A stretch of 33,826 nt of DNA, taken from Bremia lactucae. Its lineage: Eukaryota > Oomycota > Peronosporomycetes > Peronosporales > Peronosporaceae. The DNA lies in NCBI RefSeq assembly GCF_004359215.1, contig NW_027152021.1, forward strand, positions 511,302-545,127. Reading direction: 5' to 3'. Within the stretch, counting starts at the first letter, position 1, and each line of letters opens with the position of its first letter. This document shows, piece after piece, positions 9,624 through 20,216 of the stretch. The translations under genes and the position numbers were made by a program. Under the pieces are notes generated by a model. The model searched no databases. It had not been told where the DNA came from and saw only the letters and a program-made list of their open reading frames with translations.

Positions 9624-10044
9624 TGGGGTGTGCTCTTTACGACTATAATCATTTAATAAATATGACTTAATATTTTTGATTCTACCAAATTTGGTTATAT
9701 TAGGGCAACACGACATTGGTTCTGTTGATTGGTTGATTTAAGCTCGAAACAACCAGACAGGGGTAGGCGGCGCGCAAGGAGGCGCTGTACATAGTTTGAT
9801 ATTGATTTATTAGAATTAGTTAGATTGGAGATCGTCACGTAGGAACTTAAACATATATATACAGATTTACTTTTATCTCATAATAAAGCTTTAGAATCGA
9901 CGTAGAGTAGCTAAGACTTCTTAGCTACTTATTACATTCCTCTGCACTCAGTGTACGTGAAGTAATCGAGGCAGCTCACCGTCACTGTTATCAGTGTTGG
10001 TTGGCTAGTACTATTATTGTCCTAGCGAAAGGTGCCCCGTTACA
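9624..10044 (+). repeat. 5' LTR of TE-3 (left end degraded)
   Basis: Same LTR family as 7960-8470. The first bases read GGGTGTGCTCTTTACGAC where the TE-2 LTR has GGGGTGTCTCGTTACATAA, so the terminal TGTAAC is lost or mutated and the start is approximate. It ends cleanly with GGTGCCCCGTTACA and is followed two bases later by a PBS-like TGGTACAC, which makes it a 5' LTR. Confidence 0.8.
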
Positions 10045-10046
10045 CC

Positions 10047-10064
10047 TGGTACACTTCGTGGTCC
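10047..10064 (+). promoter_or_regulatory. Primer-binding site candidate of TE-3
   Basis: TGGTACACTTCGTGG begins two bases after the LTR. TGG is expected opposite the CCA tail of the priming tRNA. I cannot name the tRNA from the sequence alone. Confidence 0.5.
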
Positions 10065-10129
10065 GTTCAACGGCCACGCACATTCGATTTTACATAAACA
10101 TGTTAAATCAAGAAAGGGAAGCTTTCAAG

Positions 10130-11090
10130 CCCTTCAAGAAGGCTTCTCGCAACACGTGAAAGGTTCACTCATTTGAGTGACCTTGAATGGAGAGTGGTCG
10201 AACGTATGAGTCCAGCCGTAGGCGGGCCAGCTGTTAGCGCAATGTTGTTCGCTCTGCAACGAGACGACAAAAGTGCAGCTATAGCCGAGTGCATACAACA
10301 TGAACTCGACGGGGCCCAAGAAGCAGTAACCTTACTTCATTAGCAAGGCTAATAACACGAACAGGAGTCAAGAGAGTTGGGTGCTCAGTAGATGAAACTG
10401 TTGAGGCAGCAGAATTTGCATGCTGCTATCAGGCCGACGCATTCGCATCGACCCGAAATCCTATCGATCGACATCTCTAAGTTTAAGGCACTCCCTTCTA
10501 AAATTATATGTCGAATTTGACGTTGCCTATACAGCTCGCTGCATTAATGACGATGCGACGAAAGTGAAGTTTGGCATGTCTAACTTTTTATGGCCGGAGT
10601 TGCCATATCGTGGGCTTTAGGGCCCAAGATTCTCGACCATATGTGTTTCAGTCGTATGAGGTCTTCAAAACCCGGCTCAGAAAAACATCTGAGCCGCCAC
10701 GTGTCAAATTCAGGGCTCGAGCAGAGATCCTAGATTATAAACAGGGCAACCGTAACCTTATCGCTTATGCCCAGCGTACACGAGACTTAGTTAGTTGTAT
10801 CGTGAGTCATCCAATTGATGAGCAAAGGTAACTGTGTGCATTAAGAGTCTTCCAGATGGTTCTGCCAAGACCCACCTGTTCTGCTTCAAATTAATACCGC
10901 GTGATTAAGCGATCTCTGTAGCGGGACAGGAGGGCTCCAGCCCAGTGCCTAGGAACTATAAGTGAAACGACCAACCCCCGCTCGGAACAGCGGAGGACGC
11001 GGATCCGACGCTGTTGCGAAATCGCAACGGAGGCGTATCGTAAAAAAACGGTCGGTGTCATAGGAGCGGAGCACCCTACTGATAAAGCAA
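10130..11090 (+). pseudogene. gag remnant of TE-3
   Basis: It matches TE-4 gag in broken frames: IAECIQHELDGAQEAVTL near 10280-10335, a DDATKVKFGMSN block near 10550-10580, and SYEVFKTRLRKTSEPPRVKF near 10650-10715. These are followed by RARAEILDYKQG and AYAQRTRDLVSCIVSHP near 10765-10815. The zinc-knuckle region is not recoverable; only the GTAEDADPTLL-type tail near 10990-11020 remains. Multiple stops. Confidence 0.65.
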
Positions 11091-11194
11091 TGTCAAGAAA
11101 ATCTGTCATTATCTTGACGAAAGTTGTTTCTAATACACAAACATTGTGTGTAACTGCCCCAGGTAAAGAGGTTGGCTTCAACACCTTGAAAAAT

Positions 11195-11480
11195 ATAGTG
11201 GCAAATAAATTGCCACTAAAGCCCCTAATTTATTATGTGGCGCCGAACAATTTCATTTGACGTCATTCGCTACAAGATTATAGGCTCAAGGTCGTTGAGA
11301 GCGATACACTTTGGATGAGGTTGACACTGCGCGTAGCAACAGGCGCATCTGGAGCAGTTAAATAAACGTGTTGTTGGTATTCAATACACGTTAGATGGTA
11401 AAAAGTACGATGATGATTCCATCGTGCTGGATTTGGATGCCAAATTTGAAGTATTCCTTGGATTACCATGGCATAGAAAG
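11195..11480 (+). pseudogene. Protease remnant of TE-3
   Basis: The expected LVDCGAS reads LIYYVAP, so the catalytic Asp, Cys and Gly are all replaced. The RVATGAS block, the IVLDLDA block (one frame later) and FLGLPW follow. There are stops and frame changes, and the segment beyond to about 11880 is the decayed PR-RT spacer. Non-functional. Confidence 0.6.
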
Positions 11481-12039
11481 TACGAGCTATACAAAAACTG
11501 GCAGCATAAAGCCGTGACGATGTCTGTCTCTCGCTCATCAGATGGTTATCTGATGAACGTGTTATAGCGTCCACAAGCCTGTAGAGTGAGTGCGATGGCT
11601 TCGCTTGTGGTATGGTCGCTAGCACGACTGCACAAGACCACAGTGTGACAACCAATAATAATGTGGAGTTAGCTTCGGACGGCTGTGCACAACCATAGGC
11701 AGCGTCAAAGTTCGACCACTCGAAAAAATTGAGTGGAGCGGAAAAAGGATGCTCGCTTTGAAAGCAGCATCCAAGAAAAATTTGAGCGCCTGTCTAGAAG
11801 AGACTGCGCGAAAGTCCTCGATCGTCTGGAGAGTCGATCGTAGAGGATCTCGCTGTGGTTGTGTGACCACAGGCAAAGGCAGTTAGGGAGGTTACTCTAC
11901 AAATGAATAAGGAATAAGTTCAATAAAACTTAAGGGAATAAGTCTCCAAGTTCTGAGGTAATAAGTCCAGGTAACTTTCGAAATAAGTTTACAGAAGAAA
12001 CTGAGACATTGAATGTCATAGTGAGCAACGAATAAGGTG

Positions 12040-12633
12040 TGGACTTGATCTGGTAGCGCCTCCCGAAGTCAATATCGGAAATTTCTCAATTGCCAACGCT
12101 CCGAACGAACAGATTCTTGTAATCTGCGTAGTGGCAAAGTCAAGCAGATCTGCGTACTTATCTCAGATGACACGGCGGATTATAACACTCGACACGAAAT
12201 CGACCTGATACCAGGTTCCAAAAACTGTGTCCTGAAGCAGTGGTCACTACTGCCTCATGAACAAGTTTTAGCGATCGACAAGTTCTTTGCCAATCGCTTA
12301 GCAGCTGGCCATGTGAGAGAGTCAACCTCTTCGCCCAGCTCTCGGACATTCTGTGTGCGTAAAGCAACAGGAGGGTGGCGGATTGCGAATGCGTTCATTA
12401 AATTGAACGCTGCAACGACTACCGCTTAAACGCGGATACCACTAGAGGACCTAGTAATCATGGAATGCTGATTGTCAGTGTTTCTTTGAGGGTATAAAGC
12501 AAAGCTTGATGGAATCGCCAATCCTGGCGATTGCGGACCAAGACTGACCATTGTATGGCGTTTGTGACGCCAGCGGTTTTGCAATCGGCTGTGCGCTAAT
12601 GCAATATGACACAGACGGCGCAGAGCGCGAGTA
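12040..12633 (+). pseudogene. RT N-terminal and RNase H pieces of TE-3 joined by a deletion
   Basis: 12045-12165 resembles the spacer block (LAPPEVNIGNFSIANA and SGKVKQICVLI). 12178-12420 encodes the RT entry (PGSKNCVLKQW, LAIDKFFANRLAAGHVRES, VRKATGGWRI, LNAAT). At about 12450 the sequence jumps to the RNase H start (WNADCQ near 12463, SLMESPILAIADQD near 12507-12548, ASGFAIGCALMQYD near 12570-12610). The RT palm, including the YxDD box, is deleted. It ends at GAEREYKF, where inverted integrase sequence begins. Confidence 0.7.
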
Positions 12634-12828
12634 TAAATTCCGACTTGCCGTGAGATAAGTATTCTCACGTCCAGGATGTCTACTTTTGGTGAGATAAGTA
12701 TTCTCACGTCCAGGATGTCTACTTTTGGTGTACTTTTGATGCATAACCGCAAATCATTATGGGTGGGTATGACGCACGAGGTGTGTCGCCAGCAATGGCT
12801 GTGTAATACAGTAAATTATTGCGTGTTC
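12634..12828 (-). pseudogene. Inverted integrase N-terminal fragment
   Basis: Read on the minus strand this matches 4615-4790 of TE-2: ACGCAATRGTTTATTG-like start, GTTGCTGGCGACACACC, CATAATGATTTGC, then the GACGTGAGAA...TTATCTCAC block of the HHCC domain. It lies head-to-head with TE-3 RNase H and ends at the 5' LTR of TE-4. It contains a 39-bp tandem duplication. Confidence 0.75.
12650..12727. repeat. Two perfect 39-bp tandem copies
   Basis: The unit starts GTGAGATAAGTATTCTCACG and ends GTCTACTTTTG, at 12650-12688 and 12689-12727. It lies within the inverted integrase fragment and is not present as a duplicate in the other integrase copies. Confidence 0.9.
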
Positions 12829-13268
12829 TGTAACAGGGTGTGTCGTTGCATGAAAGTTAACACTTAAAGATTGTTAATTAATATATTATCTAAAAGGCAG
12901 ATAATATTTAGAGAATATTACTTGACATGGTAATATTCTAAAAGCTTATCGATTGGTAGATATGGACCATTATATCTACTTTCTCCGCGGTCCAGTCAGC
13001 GCTGGACGCGCGCAAAGAGATAGACAGGTAAAACTTTATTATATCTTTTGTATTAGTTTATAATAAAGTTACTATTAAGTAGATAGACAAGAAGAACTTA
13101 ATTATACTAATACAATTTCTCTTTAATCCTCTTTAAAGTAAGTATTTTAAAAAGAGTCTTCCTCTGCACGTACTAGTGTACGTGAAGTGACGTGAGGCAC
13201 CACTCGCACTGAGGCAATGCGAAGTGGACTTGCACTGAAGCAGTACAAGTCAGTAGTGCCCCGTTACA
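12829..13268 (+). repeat. 5' LTR of TE-4 (440 bp)
   Basis: It starts TGTAACAGGG and ends CCCCGTTACA. It aligns over its whole length with 22174-22612 at roughly 85-90% by eye (shared CTCCGCGGTCCAG, CAGCGCTGGACGCGCGC and CTTCCTCTGCACGTACTAG). A PBS follows after two bases. The right third contains several small hairpins (GCACGTACTAGTGTACGTG; CCACTCGCACT...). The flanking bases do not match those after 22612, so no target-site duplication is visible. Confidence 0.85.
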
Positions 13269-13270
13269 CA

Positions 13271-13288
13271 TGGTAGCAGTCCGTCCAA
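13271..13288 (+). promoter_or_regulatory. Primer-binding site of TE-4
   Basis: TGGTAGCAGTCCGTCC begins two bases after the LTR. TGGTAGCAG is typical of sites complementary to an initiator-methionine tRNA 3' end, but the tRNA identity is inferred from the first bases only. Confidence 0.6.
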
Positions 13289-13324
13289 GGACCACAGTTC
13301 TATTATCAAACATGGACACATTAG

Positions 13325-14395
13325 ATGATTATGGAAATACGCATGACGTTTCGCGTGATAGCTACTTTTTTCTTAAGTGACATAGGAAGGACTGCGGTCA
13401 AACGAATGAATTCGACCCTAGGGAATGATGCTAGCTTAGCCATGCTGTCCAATTTAGATAAAGATGCCCTCCATTCAGCCATCGCCAAGCTCATACAACA
13501 TGAACTTGACGAGGCGAAGGAGAAGGTAGCCTTGCTGAATCAGCAAGGCTCTCAACAGGCAGAACTGTTGAGGTTACAACAGGTACAGACCGCTGTACAT
13601 GGGATGATACACACGCGTCGTCCCGAAACCTTAAAGATTGAAATCTCCAAGAATAGGGGAGTCGAAGAAGACTCCCTCTTAAGATGGTTTGTCGAGTTGG
13701 ACGATGCCATAAGGGATCGTCACATCGTCGACGAGCAAATGCAAGTCGCATTTGCTCAGTCAAACTTGGCAGGTCGTACAAAACCTTGGGCACTAGGCCT
13801 GACTTTGGGTCGCTAGAGGCTTTTAAAGCTCGGCTCAGACAGACGTTTCACCGCCTAGGGCTAAGTTCAGAGCACGATCAGAGCTACTGAAACTCAAGCA
13901 AGGCAAGCGTGATGTTCACGCTTATGCCCAGCAAATACGACTCTCAGCGAGTTGTATCACGAACAACCCAGTTCATAAACACACGTTGATTACGGTGTTC
14001 ATGCAAGGTCTAACGGATGGTCCCGTAAAGACCCACCTGATCCGCTTAGAACTGGATACGCTAGTAAAATCAATATCCGTTGCGGAACAGGACGACTTTA
14101 GCTTGAGACAGGCTCAAGCTAAATCGTCATCATATCGTCCTCCAAGACGACACGAACTGGGAGGTCCAGAATCTATGGACCTCTCTTACGTCGAAAGCGA
14201 GAAGCCTCGCTTCTCGAACAAAAAGCGGTCGCAGAATGCAATCGCTGTCGAAAGTTAGGACACTACGCTCATGAGTGTTGTGCTCCACGCCCAGTACCGA
14301 GAGGTACTGAACGTAATTATGGACCGAATGCCACAAAAGGCAACGGTCGCGGGTCCGACGTTGTTGCGAAATCGCAACAGCGAAGCGGACCGCCA
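13325..14395 (+). pseudogene. gag of TE-4: capsid-like domain and CCHC zinc knuckle, frameshifted
   Basis: The first frame (13325-13816) holds a helical segment (LIQHELDEAKEKVALLNQQ), then the retrotransposon-gag capsid core RPETLKIEISKNRGVEEDSL, WFVELDDAI and NLAGRTKPWALGL. A deletion of about 20 bp near 13800 and a lost base near 13850 move the frame. 13866-14225 continues with the rest of the core (KQGKRDVHAYAQ, FMQGLTDGPVKTHLIRLEL) and the serine-rich region MDLSYVESEKP. A one-base shift in the A-run near 14218 leads into the knuckle C-NR-C-RKLG-H-YAHE-C (14237-14278), which fits CX2CX4HX4C. Gag would package RNA. Start codon uncertain; the first ATG near 13311 or 13325 was not resolved. 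Confidence 0.8.
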
Positions 14396-14498
14396 TAAAA
14401 CGGTCGGGGTCAGTAGGGGCGCAACGCCCTACTGATCCAGCAACCTCAAGAGAATTTGCAAATCACTTGACTAAAGTTGCTCCAGACACACAATCGTT

Positions 14499-15279
14499 AT
14501 GTGTCTCTGCACCTTGAAATTAAAAGTGGCAAATGATTCGTCACTTAGAGTCCTAGTGGACTGTGGAGCGTCGAGTAACTTTACGCGTCGCCAGTCCCTA
14601 GAGGGTCGTAGGCTCAAATATGTTCCCTCCAACGAGGATGACGGTGCGTCAAGCGACAGGCGCGTCTATAACAGTAATGAAACGCGTAGTGCAATTTCAC
14701 TACACGTTAAAAGATTTACAGTACGATGATGATTTCATCGTACTGGATTTGGATGATAAATTTGATGTCATCCTAGGTCTACCTTGGCTCAGAAACTGTG
14801 AGCCAAGGATCAGCTGGCAGCATCGATCCGTAAAGATGCCTGCCACTTGTTCATCAGATGGCCATCTGATGATGGTCTTGGAGCGTTCACAAGCGTGTGG
14901 ATGTACTACGAGTGAGTGCGATGGTCTCACTTGTGGTACGGTCGTTAGTACGACTGCACAAGATCACAAAGCGATTACCAATCACCCTGTGGAGTCAGCT
15001 GTCGGCGGCTGTGCGAATGCACAAGCAGCGTCGAAGGTCCACCACTCGAATAAGTCGAGTGGATTGAGACATGAATGTACGCCAAGAGGGGGACATCCAA
15101 GGAATATACCGGTTTGTCAAAAGGAGCAACACGATGATCCTAGGTCGAGTAGAGAGTCGACTCTAGAGGACCCAACTGTGATAGCGCAATCACAATCGGA
15201 AGACATTGAAGGAATAAGTCCCCACGTGATTGAGGAGAAATCTCCTCAAATAGTTAATGCTGAAGCGACTAGACTTTAG
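14499..15279 (+). pseudogene. Protease and PR-RT spacer of TE-4, copy 1
   Basis: The active-site motif LVDCGASSNFTR is intact in the first frame (about 14548-14585). Near 14615 the frame shifts, and the flap (MTVRQATGAS) and C-terminal block (YDDDFIVLDLDDKFDVILGLPW) continue in the frame opening at 14620. A spacer of low conservation follows with QACGCTTSECDG and ANAQAASKVHHSNK. The catalytic residues are present, but the split frame kills the enzyme. The frame stops at TAG 15277-15279. The direct repeat begins inside the active-site codons at 14564. Confidence 0.75.
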
Positions 15280-16540
15280 CATCCCGAGGGATTGATCCCT
15301 CGGCAGTCTGTGGTTAAATCTCAGGAAGAACCGAGACATTGAATGTCTTGGTTAATGACGGATCAAGAGTAAGGGCTTATAATCTTGATCTGTATGCGCC
15401 TCCGAAGTTAACTTCGGAGATAACTCAATTACCAACTCTAGAATCCAAGCGATTCTTTAGAGATCTGCATAGTGGCAGAATCAAGCAGATCTGCGTACTC
15501 GTCACAGAGGACGAATACGTACCCGATATTCGGTCAGCGGTAATTTTTGCAGAGCACGAACGGGTTCTCAGCAGCTCATCGATGGACGAAAGTATCCTCG
15601 ATGTGAAGACTCGGATTGAGAAATTTACTACTCAATCCAAGGAGTCACTTAAGACAAATCCTTTTTACAAGGATTAAATTGAATTCAGGAGTGTATTTCC
15701 TGAACCAATTCCATGCGAGTTGCGTAAGGATAAAGGCACTCGAAATGAGATCGAGCTCAAACCGGGCTCGAAGTACTGTGTCATGAAGCAGTGGCCACTG
15801 CCTCGTGAACAAGTACTTGCGATCGATAAATTCTTTATCGATGGATTAAAAGCGGGCCATGTAAGGGAGTCAGCCTTCCCACATAGCACTCCGACCTCCA
15901 ATTTGCGAAAGGCCACAGGAGGGTGGCGAATAGTATGTCTAAGAGTACCATCTTTTCGTCTATGGATCTGATGGATGGATTTATCGGATCCTTATGCGTG
16001 AACAAGACATCTTGTACACAGCAGTAAGCACTCTCAGTAGGATGCTCTAGGAATGTCTAGTAATGCCACAGGGGCTAAGCAATGCCCCTGCAACATTCAA
16101 CAGATGCGTAACGAGTCTGTTGAGACCGGTGCGAGAATTCGCACCGAGGTGTTTTGACGATGTATTCGTCCATAGCCGGGCCATGGACAGAAAGACGGAC
16201 GTGGAAGCTCATAAACTCACGTTCGTCAGGTGTTTACACTTATGCAAAAGCATAAGTTGTACGCAAATCTCAAGAAGTGTATATTCGCTGCAAGCGAAAT
16301 ACCACTTCTTGGGTGCATCGTCGGTAAACGCAGCGTGCGCCCTGATCCCGAAAAGATCAAGACAATCACCGACTGGCTAGTTCCAGTCGATGTCAAGGGA
16401 CTTATAAAGTTCCTTGGTTTAGCGGCGTACTTGCACAAGTACTCTCGCAATTATGCAGAGATGACAGTTCATCTCTCTCGTCTCTTGAAAAAAGACGAGA
16501 AATGGTTATGGAACGCTGATTGTCAGCGTTCGTTTGAAGG
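14564..16540 (+). repeat. Direct repeat copy 1 (1977 bp)
   Basis: It is the same sequence as 16542-18518 at a constant offset of 1978. By eye the only differences are one substitution at 16473/18451 and a few bases just before the N (16532, 16539, 16540). It ends at the N at 16541. Confidence 0.95.
15339..16540 (+). pseudogene. Spacer and reverse transcriptase of TE-4, copy 1, cut at the N
   Basis: 15339-15677 is the open spacer block (MNVLVNDGSRVRAYNLDL, TSEITQLPTLESKRFF, RDLHSGRIKQICVLVT). After a stop, RT starts with VFPEPIPCELRKDKG, PGSKYCVMKQWPLPREQ, AGHVRES and KATGGWRIV, where about 70 bases are deleted relative to TE-2. The palm motifs then follow in broken frames: STIFSSMDLMDGF near 15940-15975 and MPQGLSNAPATFNRCV at 16063. 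The catalytic box reads RCFDDVFVHSR near 16145-16175, with Tyr replaced by Cys. The connection region continues (CIFAASEIPLLGCIVG, FLGLAAYLHKYSR) to 16540. Inactive. Confidence 0.75.
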
Positions 16541-16541
16541 N
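16541..16541. other. Single ambiguous base (N) at a repeat junction
   Basis: This is the only N in the window. Everything to its right for 1977 bp repeats what lies to its left from 14564. It looks like a contig join or a tiny scaffold gap. Confidence 0.95.
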
Positions 16542-17257
16542 TGGAGCGTCGAGTAACTTTACGCGTCGCCAGTCCCTAGAGGGTCGTAGGCTCAAATATG
16601 TTCCCTCCAACGAGGATGACGGTGCGTCAAGCGACAGGCGCGTCTATAACAGTAATGAAACGCGTAGTGCAATTTCACTACACGTTAAAAGATTTACAGT
16701 ACGATGATGATTTCATCGTACTGGATTTGGATGATAAATTTGATGTCATCCTAGGTCTACCTTGGCTCAGAAACTGTGAGCCAAGGATCAGCTGGCAGCA
16801 TCGATCCGTAAAGATGCCTGCCACTTGTTCATCAGATGGCCATCTGATGATGGTCTTGGAGCGTTCACAAGCGTGTGGATGTACTACGAGTGAGTGCGAT
16901 GGTCTCACTTGTGGTACGGTCGTTAGTACGACTGCACAAGATCACAAAGCGATTACCAATCACCCTGTGGAGTCAGCTGTCGGCGGCTGTGCGAATGCAC
17001 AAGCAGCGTCGAAGGTCCACCACTCGAATAAGTCGAGTGGATTGAGACATGAATGTACGCCAAGAGGGGGACATCCAAGGAATATACCGGTTTGTCAAAA
17101 GGAGCAACACGATGATCCTAGGTCGAGTAGAGAGTCGACTCTAGAGGACCCAACTGTGATAGCGCAATCACAATCGGAAGACATTGAAGGAATAAGTCCC
17201 CACGTGATTGAGGAGAAATCTCCTCAAATAGTTAATGCTGAAGCGACTAGACTTTAG
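16542..17257 (+). pseudogene. Protease and spacer of TE-4, copy 2 (lacks the N-terminal part)
   Basis: It begins at the CGAS end of the DCGAS motif, so the catalytic Asp codon is absent from this copy. Otherwise it is identical to copy 1, including MTVRQATGAS, the LDLDDKFDVILGLPW block, and the stop at 17255-17257. Probably an artefact copy. Confidence 0.75.
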
Positions 17258-18518
17258 CATCCCGAGGGATTGATCCCTCGGCAGTCTGTGGTTAAATCTC
17301 AGGAAGAACCGAGACATTGAATGTCTTGGTTAATGACGGATCAAGAGTAAGGGCTTATAATCTTGATCTGTATGCGCCTCCGAAGTTAACTTCGGAGATA
17401 ACTCAATTACCAACTCTAGAATCCAAGCGATTCTTTAGAGATCTGCATAGTGGCAGAATCAAGCAGATCTGCGTACTCGTCACAGAGGACGAATACGTAC
17501 CCGATATTCGGTCAGCGGTAATTTTTGCAGAGCACGAACGGGTTCTCAGCAGCTCATCGATGGACGAAAGTATCCTCGATGTGAAGACTCGGATTGAGAA
17601 ATTTACTACTCAATCCAAGGAGTCACTTAAGACAAATCCTTTTTACAAGGATTAAATTGAATTCAGGAGTGTATTTCCTGAACCAATTCCATGCGAGTTG
17701 CGTAAGGATAAAGGCACTCGAAATGAGATCGAGCTCAAACCGGGCTCGAAGTACTGTGTCATGAAGCAGTGGCCACTGCCTCGTGAACAAGTACTTGCGA
17801 TCGATAAATTCTTTATCGATGGATTAAAAGCGGGCCATGTAAGGGAGTCAGCCTTCCCACATAGCACTCCGACCTCCAATTTGCGAAAGGCCACAGGAGG
17901 GTGGCGAATAGTATGTCTAAGAGTACCATCTTTTCGTCTATGGATCTGATGGATGGATTTATCGGATCCTTATGCGTGAACAAGACATCTTGTACACAGC
18001 AGTAAGCACTCTCAGTAGGATGCTCTAGGAATGTCTAGTAATGCCACAGGGGCTAAGCAATGCCCCTGCAACATTCAACAGATGCGTAACGAGTCTGTTG
18101 AGACCGGTGCGAGAATTCGCACCGAGGTGTTTTGACGATGTATTCGTCCATAGCCGGGCCATGGACAGAAAGACGGACGTGGAAGCTCATAAACTCACGT
18201 TCGTCAGGTGTTTACACTTATGCAAAAGCATAAGTTGTACGCAAATCTCAAGAAGTGTATATTCGCTGCAAGCGAAATACCACTTCTTGGGTGCATCGTC
18301 GGTAAACGCAGCGTGCGCCCTGATCCCGAAAAGATCAAGACAATCACCGACTGGCTAGTTCCAGTCGATGTCAAGGGACTTATAAAGTTCCTTGGTTTAG
18401 CGGCGTACTTGCACAAGTACTCTCGCAATTATGCAGAGATGACAGTTCATATCTCTCGTCTCTTGAAAAAAGACGAGAAATGGTTATGGAACGCTGATTG
18501 TCAGCGTTCCTTTGAACT
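16542..18518 (+). repeat. Direct repeat copy 2 (1977 bp)
   Basis: Near-identical to 14564-16540. It starts in the middle of the protease active-site codons and shares all disabling mutations of copy 1 (the RT deletion near 15935/17913 and the YxDD Tyr-to-Cys change), so the two did not diverge independently. Unlike copy 1, it continues smoothly into RNase H. Confidence 0.95.
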
Positions 18519-18960
18519 TATCAAGCAAAGCTTGATGCAATCGCCTATCTTGGCGATTGCAGATCAAGACAGATCATTCCATGTGGTCTGTGACGCCAGC
18601 GATTTCGCAATCGGCTGTGCATTAATGCAATACCATACAGACGGCGCGGAGCGCGTCGTCTGTTATCATTGGCGTCAGCTGCAAGCAGCTGAACTTTTTT
18701 ACTTTGTGCGACAAGGAACTCCTTTCCATGAAATATGCACTGGCTAAATTTAGGGTCTATCTTCTCGGAGAAAGACCGTTCATCGTATATACGGACCATG
18801 CGTCAGTACGCGCGGCCGTAAACAGCCCACACCTCTCGCAAAGAATGGCGAGATGGCTATTCTTCTTCGCGGAGTATAATTTCTCGGTGGAATATAAACC
18901 AATACAACTTAATGTCGTCGCTGATGCGTTATCACGCCGACCCGATTTCGAGCCGACTGC
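17317..18960 (+). pseudogene. Reverse transcriptase and RNase H of TE-4, copy 2 (continuous with IN)
   Basis: The spacer/RT part repeats copy 1 with the same CFDD box (near 18130) and the same deletion. From 18481 it goes on into RNase H: WNADCQRSFELIKQSLMQ, the catalytic block VVCDASDFAIGCALMQY near 18585-18630, and a frameshift near 18700. The frame opening at 18704 follows with DKELLSMKYALAKFRVYLLG, VYTDHASVRAAV near 18787-18822, SQRMARWLFFF and ADALSRRPDFE near 18919-18951. The RNase H acidic residues are all present but split between two frames. RNase H would remove the RNA strand after cDNA synthesis. Confidence 0.8.
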
Positions 18961-20216
18961 GCACTCCAACAGTGGAAATAACCCCACTGTTGCAACACTC
19001 ATTACAAGTGTTCCGTCATCAATTTTGTTGGATGACATAAAGAAATCCTACACAGAAGATAAGGACCTTCTGCGCTTAATGGATCATCTGACAAATCCAT
19101 CCAATAAATCTTTAAAAAAATTGCCGGCATATATCGATCGTCATCCGATCGATACACAATACGCAACGGCTTACTGTACTACACAGCCGTTGCCGGCGAC
19201 ACTCGACGTGTCGTCGACCCAACTCACAATGATTTGCACTTGCGCATCATGTATGAGTGTCACGATGCACCAACAAGTGGGCATCGTCGACGTGAGAAAA
19301 TATATCTCACAATAAGTCGCGACTTTTACTGGCCCCGCCAGTATCAGTTCGTGCGCAAGCACATTCGTGCTTGTGAGGTATGTCAACGGGTGAAGCCTAG
19401 CCCTTCATCCCGTGCACCTCTCCAACCTCTACCACTTCCGTCAGAATGTTGGCAGTCCGAATCTATGGACTTTGTCTTCGGATTTCCCGAAGACGATCAC
19501 AAAAACAATGAAATCCTTGTTTTTGTAGACAGATTCAGCAAGATAGTACATTTTGTTGCAGTACCAGAGTTGAGCACGGCTCCGGGCTGTGCCCGTGTCT
19601 TTATCGACACGGTATTCAAACTCCACGGTTTACCCCGTGTACTCGTCTCGGATAGAGATCCACGTTTCACGGCGGAATTTGGCAAATCGTGTTCAGATCT
19701 CTCGGAACATGTCAACTTCTGATCATCCAGAGACAGATGGTCAGACCAAAAGCGTAAATTGCGTCCTCGAAGAGATACTTCGTTGTTACGTCCAATCGTA
19801 TCCGAATTGGAGCGAGTTTTACCGATGGTCGAATTTGCCATCAACAATTCGGTGCATGCGTCGACAACGCATACACCGTTCTTCCTGAATGGCTTACACC
19901 ATCCATGCATACCCATCCAATCAAAGGGATCATCTAGTTTGGGGGGGGTGGACTCGCACGAGCAAAACCATGTCTACCTCATGCTCGTCACGCGTCGAAG
20001 TTAACAACGACGCGAATGATGTCGCTGTCGAAGCAATCGACATCGAAAATGAGAAAACTCGCATGGCAGTGCGCACAAAGCGCACTGAAAAAGACAAAAC
20101 AAATGAGTCAGCAGAGGAAGTTCTGCTGGCTCGAGAATCAGTAATCCGTTTCGTACAGGATTCCATTGCTAACGCAGTAGACCGTCAGAAACGGAACGCA
20201 GACAAACATGGAAGAG
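18961..20216 (+). pseudogene. Integrase of TE-4 (HHCC and core), frameshifted, catalytic Glu replaced
   Basis: The linker (VATLITSVPSSILLDDIKK) leads to a frame change near 19240. The HHCC domain reads YECHDAPTSGH, YWPRQYQFVRKH and CEVCQRVK. The core has SMDFVFGFPED (first Asp, about 19465), FVDRFSKIVHFV, and LVSDRDPRFTAEF (second Asp, about 19640-19680). A frameshift follows. The Glu motif, normally DGQTERVN, reads DGQTKSVN at about 19736-19760, so the third catalytic residue is Lys. FAINNSVHAS is in yet another frame near 19830. The tail at 19889-20236 includes LLARESVIRFVQDSIANAVD. Structure is well conserved but the enzyme is dead. Confidence 0.8.

Larger units (their letters stand above)
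9624..12633 (+). mobile_element. TE-3: truncated Ty3/Gypsy element (5' LTR, gag, PR, pieces of RT and RNase H)
   Basis: A 5' LTR, PBS, decayed gag and decayed protease are followed by an RT N-terminal piece (12170-12430). This jumps directly to RNase H sequence (12455-12630), so most of RT is deleted. Integrase and the 3' half are missing; in their place is an inverted integrase fragment. Stop codons are dense throughout. Confidence 0.8.

Noticed and set aside
9396..9716. Minus-strand open frame across the RAD54-like relic and the TE-3 LTR
   Set aside because: Half of it lies in LTR sequence. Only the part below about 9510, in a neighbouring frame, resembles a protein family.
12650..12727. 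CRISPR-like or satellite repeat
   Set aside because: Only two copies with no spacers, inside an integrase fragment.
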